Source: Saprospiraceae bacterium (GTDB lineage Bacteria > Bacteroidota > Bacteroidia > Chitinophagales > Saprospiraceae). From it: a stretch of DNA of 7,393 nucleotides. The DNA is taken from assembly GCA_023299965.1 (NCBI GenBank), contig JALZVN010000348.1, positions 1 through 7,393 of the forward strand, in the 5' to 3' direction. Below, one piece after another: positions 1 through 6,265 of this stretch; position 1 is the first letter of the stretch; each line of letters begins with the position of its first letter. The translations under genes were made by a program, and so were the position numbers. The notes below the pieces were generated by a model. It had not been told where the DNA came from, did not search any database, and saw nothing but the letters and a program-made list of their open reading frames with translations.

Positions 1-2
1 CC

Positions 3-74
3 CAGGCCACTCCCAAAATCAGAATCCTGATTTATACCCTATATAAGCTCAAAAAATACGGTCCGAAGCGCTAA
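3..74 (+). CDS. possible C-terminal tail of an upstream gene (partial)
   Basis: The frame starting at base 3 is open from the window edge to a TAA at 72-74 and would encode 23 residues ending in LKKYGPKR. The other two plus-strand frames stop earlier, at about 28-30 and 44-46. A short basic tail is plausible for a real protein, and the end would sit about 80 bases before glnS. An open run this short is expected by chance about a third of the time, so the support is weak. No family can be assigned. Confidence 0.3.
   Translation, partial: QATPKIRILIYTLYKLKKYGPKR
16..33. repeat. small perfect hairpin
   Basis: AAATCAG (16-22) pairs perfectly with CTGATTT (27-33) around a four-base loop, AATC. 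It lies inside the possible upstream reading frame and has no T tract, so it is not an obvious terminator. It may be chance. Confidence 0.3.
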
Positions 75-109
75 TTTTAGCGAGATTTGGAAGCAAAAGG
101 GGGCTTCGG
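63..109 (+). other. two-level stem structure upstream of glnS
   Basis: CCGAAG (63-68) is the exact reverse complement of CTTCGG (104-109). This outer stem encloses a second perfect hairpin, CGCTA (69-73) with TAGCG (78-82), loop ATTT, stacked directly on its left arm. The structure overlaps the end of the possible upstream reading frame and lies just upstream of the candidate glnS promoter box. It could therefore be a 3' end structure of the upstream transcript, or part of a longer glnS leader if transcription starts further upstream. No T tract follows, so it is not a standard intrinsic terminator. Confidence 0.35.
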
Positions 110-127
110 TATTTGATGAAAAAGAAG

Positions 128-135
128 TACCTTTG
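128..135 (+). promoter_or_regulatory. candidate Bacteroidota -7 box for glnS
   Basis: TACCTTTG matches the Bacteroidota primary-sigma -7 consensus TAnnTTTG exactly. It would place the transcription start near 140 and leave a leader of roughly a dozen bases before the glnS ATG. The -33 side is weak: the nearest TTTG (112-115) is only 12 bases upstream, shorter than usual spacing, and another TTTG at 86-89 is too far. The box is convincing; the full promoter is not. Confidence 0.4.
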
Positions 136-153
136 ACACCTTAATAAAATAGC

Positions 154-1827
154 ATGACAGAGCATAAAGAATCGCTAAATTTCATAGAAGAATTCATCGA
201 GGAGGATATCCGAAATGGGAAGCACGACGGACGTATACATACCCGTTTTCCTCCAGAACCAAATGGATACCTACATATTGGGCATTCCAAGGCGATATGG
301 GTGAGTTTTGGCCTTGCAGCTAAGTATGGCGGGGTGACGAATTTGAGATTTGATGATACGAATCCTACTACTGAAGAGACGGAGTATGTCAATAGCATCA
401 AGGAAGATATTGCTTGGCTAGGATACTCATGGGGTGAAAGAGAATACTTTACGAGTGACTACTTTCAGCAATTGTATGACTATGCGGTGGACTTGATCAA
501 TAAGGGACTTGCCTTTGTCGATGATAGTACCGCAGAGGAAATCGCAGCGCAAAAAGGCTATCCTACAAAACCTGGAAAAGACTCTCCCTTTAAAACCAGA
601 AGCATAGCGGAAAATTTGGAGCTTTTTGAGGGTATGAAAAATGGGGATTTTGAAGACGGCTCCCGTGTGCTTCGTGTCAAGCTAGACATGTCTGCACCTA
701 ATATGCACATGCGTGATCCTGTGATCTACAGAATCAAGAAAGAAACACACCATAGAACGGGCGATGACTGGTGCATCTATCCGATGTATGATTTTGCACA
801 CGGGCAGAGTGATAGTATCGAAAAGATAACGCACTCTTTGTGCTCACTGGAATTTATACACCATAGACCATTGTACAATTGGTTTATCGAGAAGTTGGAG
901 ATATTCCCTTCTCGTCAAATCGAATTTGCGAGAATGAATGTGTCCTACATGATCACGAGTAAGCGTAAGCTACTCAAGCTCGTGGAAGAAGGACTCGTAG
1001 ATGGATGGAATGATCCACGGATGCCTACTATATCTGGCTTGCGCCGAAGGGGGTATACGCCATCGAGTATACGTGACTTTTGTGCAGCGACGGGTTTGGC
1101 AAAGAGAGATAACGTGATCGAGGTCGAATTGCTAGAATCAATACTCCGTGGGGAGTTGAACAAAACAACTCAACGAGTACACGTTGTGCTTGACCCAGTA
1201 TCCCTAGTGATCACGAACTATCCAGAGGGTAAAACGGAAATGATGACAGCAGTGATCAATCCAGAAGATGAGAATAGCCCGTCTCGTGATATTCCATTTA
1301 GCGGTCGCTTGTATATAGAGCGTGAGGATTTTCAAGAAGTGGATCCTGGTAAAAAATACTACCGTATGGCGCCAGGTAAGAATGTGCGTTTGAAAAACGG
1401 ATATATCCTGAATTGTACTGGATGCACGAAAGACGCAGACGGCAAGATTATAGAAATCCAGGCGACCTACTATGAATTGAGTCGTAGTGGTAGCGATACA
1501 TCTGGCGTAAAAGCCAAGGGTACGCTGCATTGGGTAAATCAAGAAACGGCAATCAACGCTGAGGTGAGATTGTATGATCGACTGTTTACAGATCCGACGC
1601 CTACCTCGCATGAAGACAAAGACTTCCTAGAGTTTTTTAACCCTGATAGTCTAAAAGTCGTAGAGAAGGCATACTGCGAACCTTATGTCGCAAATGCTAA
1701 GCAAGAGGATAAATTTCAGTTTATTCGCTTAGGATATTTTACGCCAGACTACGATAGTACTCCAGAGCGTTTAATATTTAACAGAACAGTGAGCCTCAAA
1801 AGCTCTTGGAAAAAGAAGCAAAAGTAA
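154..1827 (+). CDS. glnS: glutaminyl-tRNA synthetase
   Basis: Cytoplasmic class I aminoacyl-tRNA synthetase that charges tRNA-Gln with glutamine using ATP. The 557 residues match the roughly 554 of E. coli GlnRS, so there is no YqeY-like C-terminal extension. The class I signature PPEPNGYLHIGHSKA is at residues 33-47 (HIGH at 41-44). The block RDPVIYRIK...WCIYPMYDFAHGQSD...ITHSLCSLEF is typical of GlnRS rather than GluRS. The KMSKS-equivalent reads ITSKRKL with the lysine at 270, at the same position as the MSK motif of E. coli GlnRS; threonine replaces the motif methionine. Residues from about 341 form the beta-barrel anticodon-binding part. ATG 154 is the first start after an in-frame TAA at 145-147. 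The stop lies 6 bases before gldF and in the same frame, which suggests shared transcription. Identification is very secure. Confidence 0.98.
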   Translation: MTEHKESLNFIEEFIEEDIRNGKHDGRIHTRFPPEPNGYLHIGHSKAIWVSFGLAAKYGGVTNLRFDDTNPTTEETEYVNSIKEDIAWLGYSWGEREYFTSDYFQQLYDYAVDLINKGLAFVDDSTAEEIAAQKGYPTKPGKDSPFKTRSIAENLELFEGMKNGDFEDGSRVLRVKLDMSAPNMHMRDPVIYRIKKETHHRTGDDWCIYPMYDFAHGQSDSIEKITHSLCSLEFIHHRPLYNWFIEKLEIFPSRQIEFARMNVSYMITSKRKLLKLVEEGLVDGWNDPRMPTISGLRRRGYTPSSIRDFCAATGLAKRDNVIEVELLESILRGELNKTTQRVHVVLDPVSLVITNYPEGKTEMMTAVINPEDENSPSRDIPFSGRLYIEREDFQEVDPGKKYYRMAPGKNVRLKNGYILNCTGCTKDADGKIIEIQATYYELSRSGSDTSGVKAKGTLHWVNQETAINAEVRLYDRLFTDPTPTSHEDKDFLEFFNPDSLKVVEKAYCEPYVANAKQEDKFQFIRLGYFTPDYDSTPERLIFNRTVSLKSSWKKKQK

Positions 1828-1833
1828 GATTGC

Positions 1834-2565
1834 ATGTATAGCATATTCTTAAAAGAAATAAATACATTTTTTAGTTCCCTAATCGCGTACATCGTGATCG
1901 GAGTATTTCTCGTGATTATGGGTTTGGTGATTTGGGTATTCCCAGATACCAGTTTGCTCAATTATGGCTATGCTACACTCGATCAGTTATTTGAGATCGC
2001 GCCACTTATTTTTATCTTTCTGATACCGGCGATCACGATGAGGTCTTTTGCGGAAGAAAATCAGAATGGCACTTTTGAGCTTTTATCTACCAAGCCTATT
2101 ACGGATTTTCAGATACTATTTGGAAAGTACATGGCTTGTACCCTACTGTTGGTACTAGCGATATTGCCAACAGCCTTTTATTACTATACCGTATATCAAC
2201 TGGCTAGTCCAGTGGGAGACTTAGATAGTGGAGCCATATTGGGGTCCTATTTTGGTCTAGTACTATTAGGACAAGCCTTCGTAGCTATCGGGATATTTGC
2301 AAGTTCGCTTTCGCAGAACCAGATCGTAGCTTTTGTACTGGCGACGTTCCTTTGCTTCTTTGTGTATTACGGATTTGACTACCTAAGTCGCCTTCCTATA
2401 TTCGTGGGGAAGTCAGATGACTTGGTACAGATGCTAGGTATAGACTATCACTACAAGTCGATCAGTCGAGGAGTGGTAGATACCCGTGATTTGCTGTATT
2501 TCTTCAGTCTGACGGGAATATTTTTATTGTTGACACAGCTAGTGCTGAGCAAAAGAAAGTGGTAA
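1834..2565 (+). CDS. gldF: gliding-motility-type ABC transporter permease GldF
   Basis: Integral inner-membrane permease of the ABC-2 type, 243 residues, the usual size for GldF. Hydrophobic segments lie at about 17-36, 54-71, 100-121, 134-157, 163-183 and 218-238, giving a six-helix layout. The cytoplasmic loop after helix 2 carries SFAEENQNGTFELLSTKPIT (71-90), the E-x-GT-x-ELL-x-x-P pattern common to ABC-2 permeases. In Flavobacterium johnsoniae GldF works with GldG and the ATPase GldA and is needed for gliding; the substrate is unknown. ATG 1834 is the first possible start, because the glnS stop codon is in the same frame two codons upstream. gldG follows after one base, supporting translational coupling. 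No gldA is present in the window. The family call is firm; a motility role here is inferred from the family. Confidence 0.93.
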   Translation: MYSIFLKEINTFFSSLIAYIVIGVFLVIMGLVIWVFPDTSLLNYGYATLDQLFEIAPLIFIFLIPAITMRSFAEENQNGTFELLSTKPITDFQILFGKYMACTLLLVLAILPTAFYYYTVYQLASPVGDLDSGAILGSYFGLVLLGQAFVAIGIFASSLSQNQIVAFVLATFLCFFVYYGFDYLSRLPIFVGKSDDLVQMLGIDYHYKSISRGVVDTRDLLYFFSLTGIFLLLTQLVLSKRKW

Positions 2566-2566
2566 G

Positions 2567-4249
2567 ATGGGCAGCAACAAACTAAAAGCAATATATACTT
2601 TTCTGATGACGCTAGCGATTGTCATCGTTTTGAATGTACTAGGTAGTTTTGTCTACACTACATTTGATTTGACAGAGGACAAACGCTTTTCGATCACCGA
2701 TCCGACTAAGAAGTTGCTCAACAATCTAAAAGAAGATGTTGTCGTCAAAATATACCTAGCCGGGGAGCTTCCTGCAGGTGTCAAGCGACTTCAAAAATCT
2801 ACAGTAGAGTTATTGGATGGATTTAAGAGCTACTCTTCTCGTATCGACTATGAAATAGAAAATCCATTAGGAGGAACTCCAGAGGAAGACAACGCTGCAA
2901 AGAAATTTTTGGGAGAACAATTTATCTTCCCAAACAACCTGATCGTCAAAGGAGCAGAAGAGAATAGAGAGCTACTTTTCTATACATATGCGAACCTTAG
3001 CTATCAAGGTAGAAATATACCAGTCAATCTAGTGGCCAAGGAAGGAGGTGGATTGTCGGATTATGACATCAACAATTCGATCAACCTATTGGAATTCAAA
3101 TTTGCAGATGCCATCAATAAATTATTGACGGGTATCAAGCCGAATATTGCATTTGTGCGAGGTCATGGCGAACTTAATGACGGACAGACCGCTTCTTTCC
3201 GAAATGCGCTCAAAACAAGATTTCGTATAGGCTACTACAATCTAGATAGTACAACACATGTCAGCAATGATGTAGACTTATTGATAGTGGCTAAACCAAC
3301 TGAGACTTTCCCGATCAAGCATAAGTTTCAGCTAGATCAATACATCATGAATGGAGGTAAAGTGATCTGGCTCCTTGATAAAATGGCAGTGAACCTAGAT
3401 AGTCTAAAAAGAGCTCCGACCGTGATTCCTCACGACTACCCCTTGGATCTCGATGATCTTTTGTTCAATTACGGAGCTAGGATCCAACCTAACTTACTAT
3501 TGGATTTGCAGTGTACGCAGATCGAATTGGCCATAGATGCGAAAGGAACAAGAGACAAGTTCGATTGGTTTTTTCACCCTGTGATCACTCCACAATCTGA
3601 CCACCCGATCGTAAAGAGTCTAGATGGAGTCAATCTTTATTTTCCGAGTACGATAGATACCATACGCACCAAATCGTATGTCAAAAAGACTCCCCTATTG
3701 GAGAGTACAGAGTCTACAAAAATACAAAGGAGTCCCATAGAATTGAGCTTTAATATACTCAGAAATGTGCCTCCAAGCAGCCAATGGAACAAGGGTAAAT
3801 TTACCACTGGTTTGTTGCTAGAGGGTATTTTTGACAGTGAATACAATGGTCGAGTGACGGATGAGATGCAAAGCTTACTGAAGAACATCAACCAGCCCTT
3901 CAAGGCGAAAAGTGAGGACAATAAAATGCTCGTAGTCTCCGATGGAGACATAATCAAAAACCTGATTAATCCACAAAATAATTCTCCACTACCGCTTGGA
4001 TTTAACCAATGGAGTGGCTATACCTTTGCCAATGAAAACTTCTTAATCAACAGTATAGAGTACATGTTGGACGATGCCAACCTATTCGCGGCTCGTGGCA
4101 AGGAAGTAAAATTGCGTAGACTCAACACCAAAAAAGCGACAGAAGAAAGGGGATTTTGGCAAATTTTGAACATTCTGGTTCCGTTATTTTTGCTAGTTTT
4201 ATTCGGTATAGTTTTCACCCTTGTGCGTCGAAGAAAATTTAATAGATAA
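2567..4249 (+). CDS. gldG: gliding-motility-associated ABC transporter substrate-binding/auxiliary protein GldG
   Basis: Second subunit of the GldAFG-type ABC transporter, 560 residues, normal for the family (ABC_transp_aux type). An N-terminal membrane segment (about 9-29) is followed by DLTEDKRFSITDPTKKLL (34-51), the conserved start of the soluble domain in GldG and related ABC auxiliary proteins. A GHGE motif sits at 199-202 (FVRGHGELND), also typical. One membrane helix (about 531-553) and a basic tail, RRRKFNR, close the protein. Both ends are therefore anchored in the inner membrane, with the large middle part probably in the periplasm. It begins one base after the gldF stop and ends 9 bases before the DUF4340 gene. 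The internal and overlapping reading frames are shadows. Confident family call; the biochemical role is not established. Confidence 0.93.
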   Translation: MGSNKLKAIYTFLMTLAIVIVLNVLGSFVYTTFDLTEDKRFSITDPTKKLLNNLKEDVVVKIYLAGELPAGVKRLQKSTVELLDGFKSYSSRIDYEIENPLGGTPEEDNAAKKFLGEQFIFPNNLIVKGAEENRELLFYTYANLSYQGRNIPVNLVAKEGGGLSDYDINNSINLLEFKFADAINKLLTGIKPNIAFVRGHGELNDGQTASFRNALKTRFRIGYYNLDSTTHVSNDVDLLIVAKPTETFPIKHKFQLDQYIMNGGKVIWLLDKMAVNLDSLKRAPTVIPHDYPLDLDDLLFNYGARIQPNLLLDLQCTQIELAIDAKGTRDKFDWFFHPVITPQSDHPIVKSLDGVNLYFPSTIDTIRTKSYVKKTPLLESTESTKIQRSPIELSFNILRNVPPSSQWNKGKFTTGLLLEGIFDSEYNGRVTDEMQSLLKNINQPFKAKSEDNKMLVVSDGDIIKNLINPQNNSPLPLGFNQWSGYTFANENFLINSIEYMLDDANLFAARGKEVKLRRLNTKKATEERGFWQILNILVPLFLLVLFGIVFTLVRRRKFNR

Positions 4250-4258
4250 GCAGTATAT

Positions 4259-5254
4259 ATGAATAAGAATCTAATTTTACCAATCATCCTAATTGTACTT
4301 CTTGCCGGCACGGCATTTTTCTACTTCTCAGATCAGAAAAAAGGGAATTCCGACAGCGCGCAGGACTGGGTGATGCACGTAGAGAATAAAGAGGATATAC
4401 ATCGTATTTTTATTGCTGATCGAAATGGTGTAACTGCCGACATTAAAAGAAGGGAAAAATACTGGTCATACAATGATAAGTACAACGCCAATCCATATGT
4501 TTTGAGCAATGTCCTCAATGCCATTACCAGTATTAGACTCAAGCATCGTCCTTCCAAAAACATGATTCCCAATATGATCAAAACCTTGTCTACAAAAAGT
4601 ACCAAGGTGATCGTATATGGCAAGAATGACCAGGTACTCAAGACCTACTATATCGGCGGTGTAACGCCAGATGAATCAGGAACTTTCATGATCTTAGAAG
4701 GATCTGACAACCCTTATGTCATGAATATCCCGTACGCCAATGTCAGTCTTAAGCAACGATTCTTTACGGGAGACGAAAAGTGGAGAGACAAAACAATATT
4801 TGAATACGCGCCAAAAGATATTCTTAGCGTCAGCATTGAATATCCTAAAAGAAAAAATAAGTCCTTTAAACTTAGCAAAAACAATAAAACTTGGCAGGTG
4901 GAACCTTACTACCAAACAACCAAGAAAATCCAAAAAGAGGTTAACCAGGACTTGGTTGCCAACTATTTAAAAGGCTTCAAAAAAATTGGAGCAGAAACTT
5001 TCGAAGTTAGAGAGAAATTCATCAGAAATGAATCTAACCAAAGGGAGTTTTGCATTATGAAACTGTTGCTTAAGGATGGCACACAGGAAGAGGTTCACTT
5101 TTACCCTATCCAGCGATACGAAGATGACGAAAAGACTAAGCCTCAACCTGTCGTACGATATTTGACCATCAATGAAAAGAATGATAAATATTTGACGCAA
5201 CACCTCGTTTTCAAGGAGTTGTTTTGGGCCTATGACTTCTTTTTTGAAGGATAG
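4259..5254 (+). CDS. DUF4340-type membrane-anchored protein
   Basis: 331 residues with one N-terminal hydrophobic anchor (about 5-23, NLILPIILIVLLAGTAFFYF) after a short basic start, then a soluble, lysine-rich domain that should face the periplasm. There is no lipobox cysteine. The order, size and features such as EDIHRIFI (46-53), KREKYWSYND and VYGKNDQVLKTYYIGG fit the DUF4340 family, which often lies next to GldG-like ABC auxiliary genes. No catalytic motif is visible. The ATG is 9 bases after the gldG stop and in the same frame as gldG, so the gene is very likely in the same operon. Its probable role, by context only, is an accessory part of the GldFG transporter. A DUF4340 assignment made without a profile search is good but not certain. 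Confidence 0.85.
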   Translation: MNKNLILPIILIVLLAGTAFFYFSDQKKGNSDSAQDWVMHVENKEDIHRIFIADRNGVTADIKRREKYWSYNDKYNANPYVLSNVLNAITSIRLKHRPSKNMIPNMIKTLSTKSTKVIVYGKNDQVLKTYYIGGVTPDESGTFMILEGSDNPYVMNIPYANVSLKQRFFTGDEKWRDKTIFEYAPKDILSVSIEYPKRKNKSFKLSKNNKTWQVEPYYQTTKKIQKEVNQDLVANYLKGFKKIGAETFEVREKFIRNESNQREFCIMKLLLKDGTQEEVHFYPIQRYEDDEKTKPQPVVRYLTINEKNDKYLTQHLVFKELFWAYDFFFEG

Positions 5255-5645
5255 TTTTTCTATTCGTAGGATTTGGGCACCCCCTTCCGGTCTTATATAT
5301 GGATTAGATTATTATTGTAGAATGAATTGTTTCTACTTATAATACTTTAGCCCTTTATCTAGAAGACCTCTAGGGCCAGGCTCCTCCGGGCTCGCTATTC
5401 AGCTCGGTCCCCCTTCCGTACCTCCAGGGTGACGCTTGCAGGTACAGATTTTCCGCTATCGCGTCTATCAGTACATTTAGCCCCTACATATCCTTGGTGC
5501 AAGGGATTTACTTCTAATACCATACACATTGTTAAACATTTGGTCCTTTTTATATCCCGAAGGGTATAGCTTTTGAGACTTAAAATGACGCATCTATTTT
5601 GATACAGCTGCAATCATAGAAGAATCCTATCTGCTATCGTTACGT
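5255..5645. other. non-coding stretch after the gld operon
   Basis: No convincing gene lies here on either strand. A minus-strand frame at 5395-5613 is open for 72 codons but crosses the stem-loop repeat and resembles no protein. No strong intrinsic terminator follows the operon. The candidates are weak: GGATAG with CTATTC around TTTTT (5249-5265) and GTAGAA/TTCTAC (5317-5322 and 5331-5336). An exact ten-base direct repeat, CCCCCTTCCG, occurs at 5280-5289 and 5409-5418. A small hairpin with CCC GAA GGG at its tip lies at 5551-5568 (TATA arms, one bulged T). Confidence 0.5.
5374..5470 (+). repeat. Bacteroidota-like intergenic stem-loop repeat
   Basis: The layout is a GGGC-rich head with CTCCTCCGGGCTCGCTATTC, then a hairpin, then ATTTTCCGCTATCGCGTCTATC. 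The hairpin is GTACCT (5418-5423) with AGGTAC (5440-5445), continued inward by CAGG/CTTG pairing after one mismatch. From memory this order (CGGGCT-x-x-C-CGCT, hairpin, TTTCCGCT, ATC) resembles an abundant intergenic repeat of Bacteroidota genomes. The half-unit GGGCACCCCCTTCCGGTC at 5275-5292 looks like a degenerate start of a second copy. The hairpin is seen directly; the family resemblance is recalled and needs a genome comparison. Confidence 0.45.
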
Positions 5646-5654
5646 TTATCTTAA
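5646..5654 (+). repeat. left copy of 9-base target-site duplication
   Basis: TTATCTTAA here is repeated exactly at 6075-6083. The two copies sit immediately outside the inverted ends of the 5655-6074 element, as expected for a duplication made on insertion. Confidence 0.7.
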
Positions 5655-5656
5655 AC

Positions 5657-5681
5657 TGACTATCCGCTTGTTGCACACCAA
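5657..5681 (+). repeat. left terminal inverted repeat
   Basis: Outer 11 bases TGACTATCCGC match the right end exactly; the inner 14 bases match at 9 positions. Confidence 0.7.
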
Positions 5682-5758
5682 AATAAATTGTCGAAATTTT
5701 CAGAATAGGATATGAATTCTTAGTTTTTGGATAGTTCTTCATACTCTTGAAAAGCCTG

Positions 5759-5777
5759 TCTCGAACTCACTTCGAGA
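5759..5777. repeat. perfect hairpin inside the MITE-like element
   Basis: TCTCGAA (5759-5765) pairs perfectly with TTCGAGA (5771-5777), loop CTCAC. No T run follows, so it is more likely part of the repeat architecture than a terminator. Confidence 0.5.
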
Positions 5778-5819
5778 GCGCGCATAGCAAAGGATAGGAC
5801 GATTGACTAGTGCGAAGCC

Positions 5820-5842
5820 ATTTTGGTCTAGTAGACCAAAAT
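5820..5842. repeat. perfect 10-base-pair hairpin inside the MITE-like element
   Basis: ATTTTGGTCT (5820-5829) pairs perfectly with AGACCAAAAT (5833-5842) around a three-base loop, AGT. It is nearly symmetrical, so it would fold on either strand. It lacks a T tract on both sides. Confidence 0.55.
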
Positions 5843-5877
5843 AAGAAATGAACTGAGCCAAACTTGGCGAGGTGGGG

Positions 5878-6023
5878 CAGCGCTTTCTTTCAAAGAGTAA
5901 AGTGCTGAAAGTACGTCACATGACAACACGGTGATTCTGTGGCGTAATTTCAGCACTTTTCGCAAAGCACACAATTACAATGGGTTTCACCCATTGCTTT
6001 GTTGTCACATGCTTTCAGCACTA
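5878..6023. repeat. REP-like palindrome cluster
   Basis: Core AGTGCTGAAA appears at 5901-5910 on the plus strand and as its reverse complement at 5948-5957 and 6013-6022; a degenerate copy (CAGCGCTTT) is at 5878-5886. AAAGTGCTGAAA (5899-5910) pairs perfectly with 5948-5959, and TACGTCACA (5912-5920) continues the stem with 5938-5946 through one G-U pair and one mismatch. A second hairpin is AATGGGT (5979-5985) with ACCCATT (5989-5995), loop TTC. TGACAACA (5921-5928) is inverted at 6000-6007. Read inward, both halves share the order core, spacer, TGACAACA, hairpin. This resembles Bacteroidota REP sequences mobilised by REP-associated tyrosine transposases (IS200/IS605-related); that link is recalled, not shown here. 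Confidence 0.65.
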
Positions 6024-6048
6024 AGATTGATTTTATTAATATTTTAGA

Positions 6049-6073
6049 TTGAGGTACAATATGCGGATAGTCA
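6049..6073 (-). repeat. right terminal inverted repeat
   Basis: Reverse-complement partner of 5657-5681; the outermost 11 bases (6063-6073, GCGGATAGTCA) match exactly. Confidence 0.7.
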
Positions 6074-6074
6074 A

Positions 6075-6083
6075 TTATCTTAA
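6075..6083 (+). repeat. right copy of 9-base target-site duplication
   Basis: TTATCTTAA, identical to 5646-5654, starting one base outside the right inverted end. Confidence 0.7.
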
Positions 6084-6110
6084 TATTAGTAGAATTATTG
6101 ACAGTTCCAT

Positions 6111-6139
6111 TCTGTATTGATCTGCAAAAGCAATACGGA
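6111..6139. repeat. hairpin between the MITE-like element and the next gene
   Basis: TCTGTATTG (6111-6119) pairs with CAATACGGA (6131-6139), nine pairs including one G-U, around an eleven-base loop. It is followed by a G+C-rich patch (GGAGCGCAGCGGGC) unlike its AT-rich surroundings. No T tract is present, so the role is unclear. Confidence 0.4.
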
Positions 6140-6189
6140 GCGCAGCGGGCACTCTCCTCGCTACTAACCACCGTCATCTCAAACCTTGC

Positions 6190-6218
6190 TTGTCATTTTA
6201 AACTACAAATGGTATAAT
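6190..6218 (+). promoter_or_regulatory. sigma70-like promoter for the phospholipase/nuclease gene
   Basis: TTGTCA (6190-6195) and TATAAT (6213-6218) are separated by 17 bases, the ideal spacing for a classical sigma70 promoter. Transcription would start near 6225, leaving a leader of about 40 bases before the GTG at 6266. Bacteroidota usually use TTTG / TAnnTTTG elements, which are not seen here at good spacing, so this remains a candidate. Confidence 0.4.
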
Positions 6219-6265
6219 TCTCTTTCAATACTTAAAAAATCACCAATTTGGCTTAAATTCACGAT

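Larger units (their letters stand above)
5655..6074. mobile_element. MITE-like non-autonomous element, about 420 bases
   Basis: The two ends are inverted copies. TGACTATCCGC (5657-5667) is the exact reverse complement of GCGGATAGTCA (6063-6073), and the similarity continues inward to 5681 and 6049, with 20 of 25 positions matching. An exact nine-base direct repeat flanks the ends with an offset of only one or two bases. Nothing inside encodes a transposase, so movement would depend on an enzyme supplied elsewhere. The interior is palindrome-rich: hairpins at 5759-5777 and 5820-5842 and the REP-like cluster at 5878-6023. The insertion-sequence family cannot be named from these ends. The element lies between the gld operon and the phospholipase/nuclease gene, ending about 115 bases before the latter's promoter-like box. 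Exact borders may be off by one or two bases. Confidence 0.7.

Noticed and set aside
1204..1611. Minus-strand open frame of 135 codons
   Set aside because: It is fully antisense to the anticodon-binding part of glnS, which is unmistakable on the plus strand.
5249..5265. Operon terminator after the DUF4340 gene
   Set aside because: The six-pair stem includes a G-U pair and the T run is in the loop rather than after the stem, so it does not meet the usual pattern.
5395..5613. Minus-strand open frame of 72 codons
   Set aside because: It runs through the stem-loop repeat, has no family resemblance and no promoter or neighbours in its orientation.
5950..6177. Minus-strand open frame of 75 codons
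   Set aside because: It crosses the right inverted end and target duplication of the MITE-like element and half of the REP-like palindromes; its translation is cysteine-rich low-similarity sequence with no recognisable domain.
5255..6265. CRISPR array or tRNA genes in the long gap
   Set aside because: Repeats are few, inverted and unevenly spaced, with no direct-repeat/spacer rhythm, and no cloverleaf or CCA-type acceptor end was found by eye.
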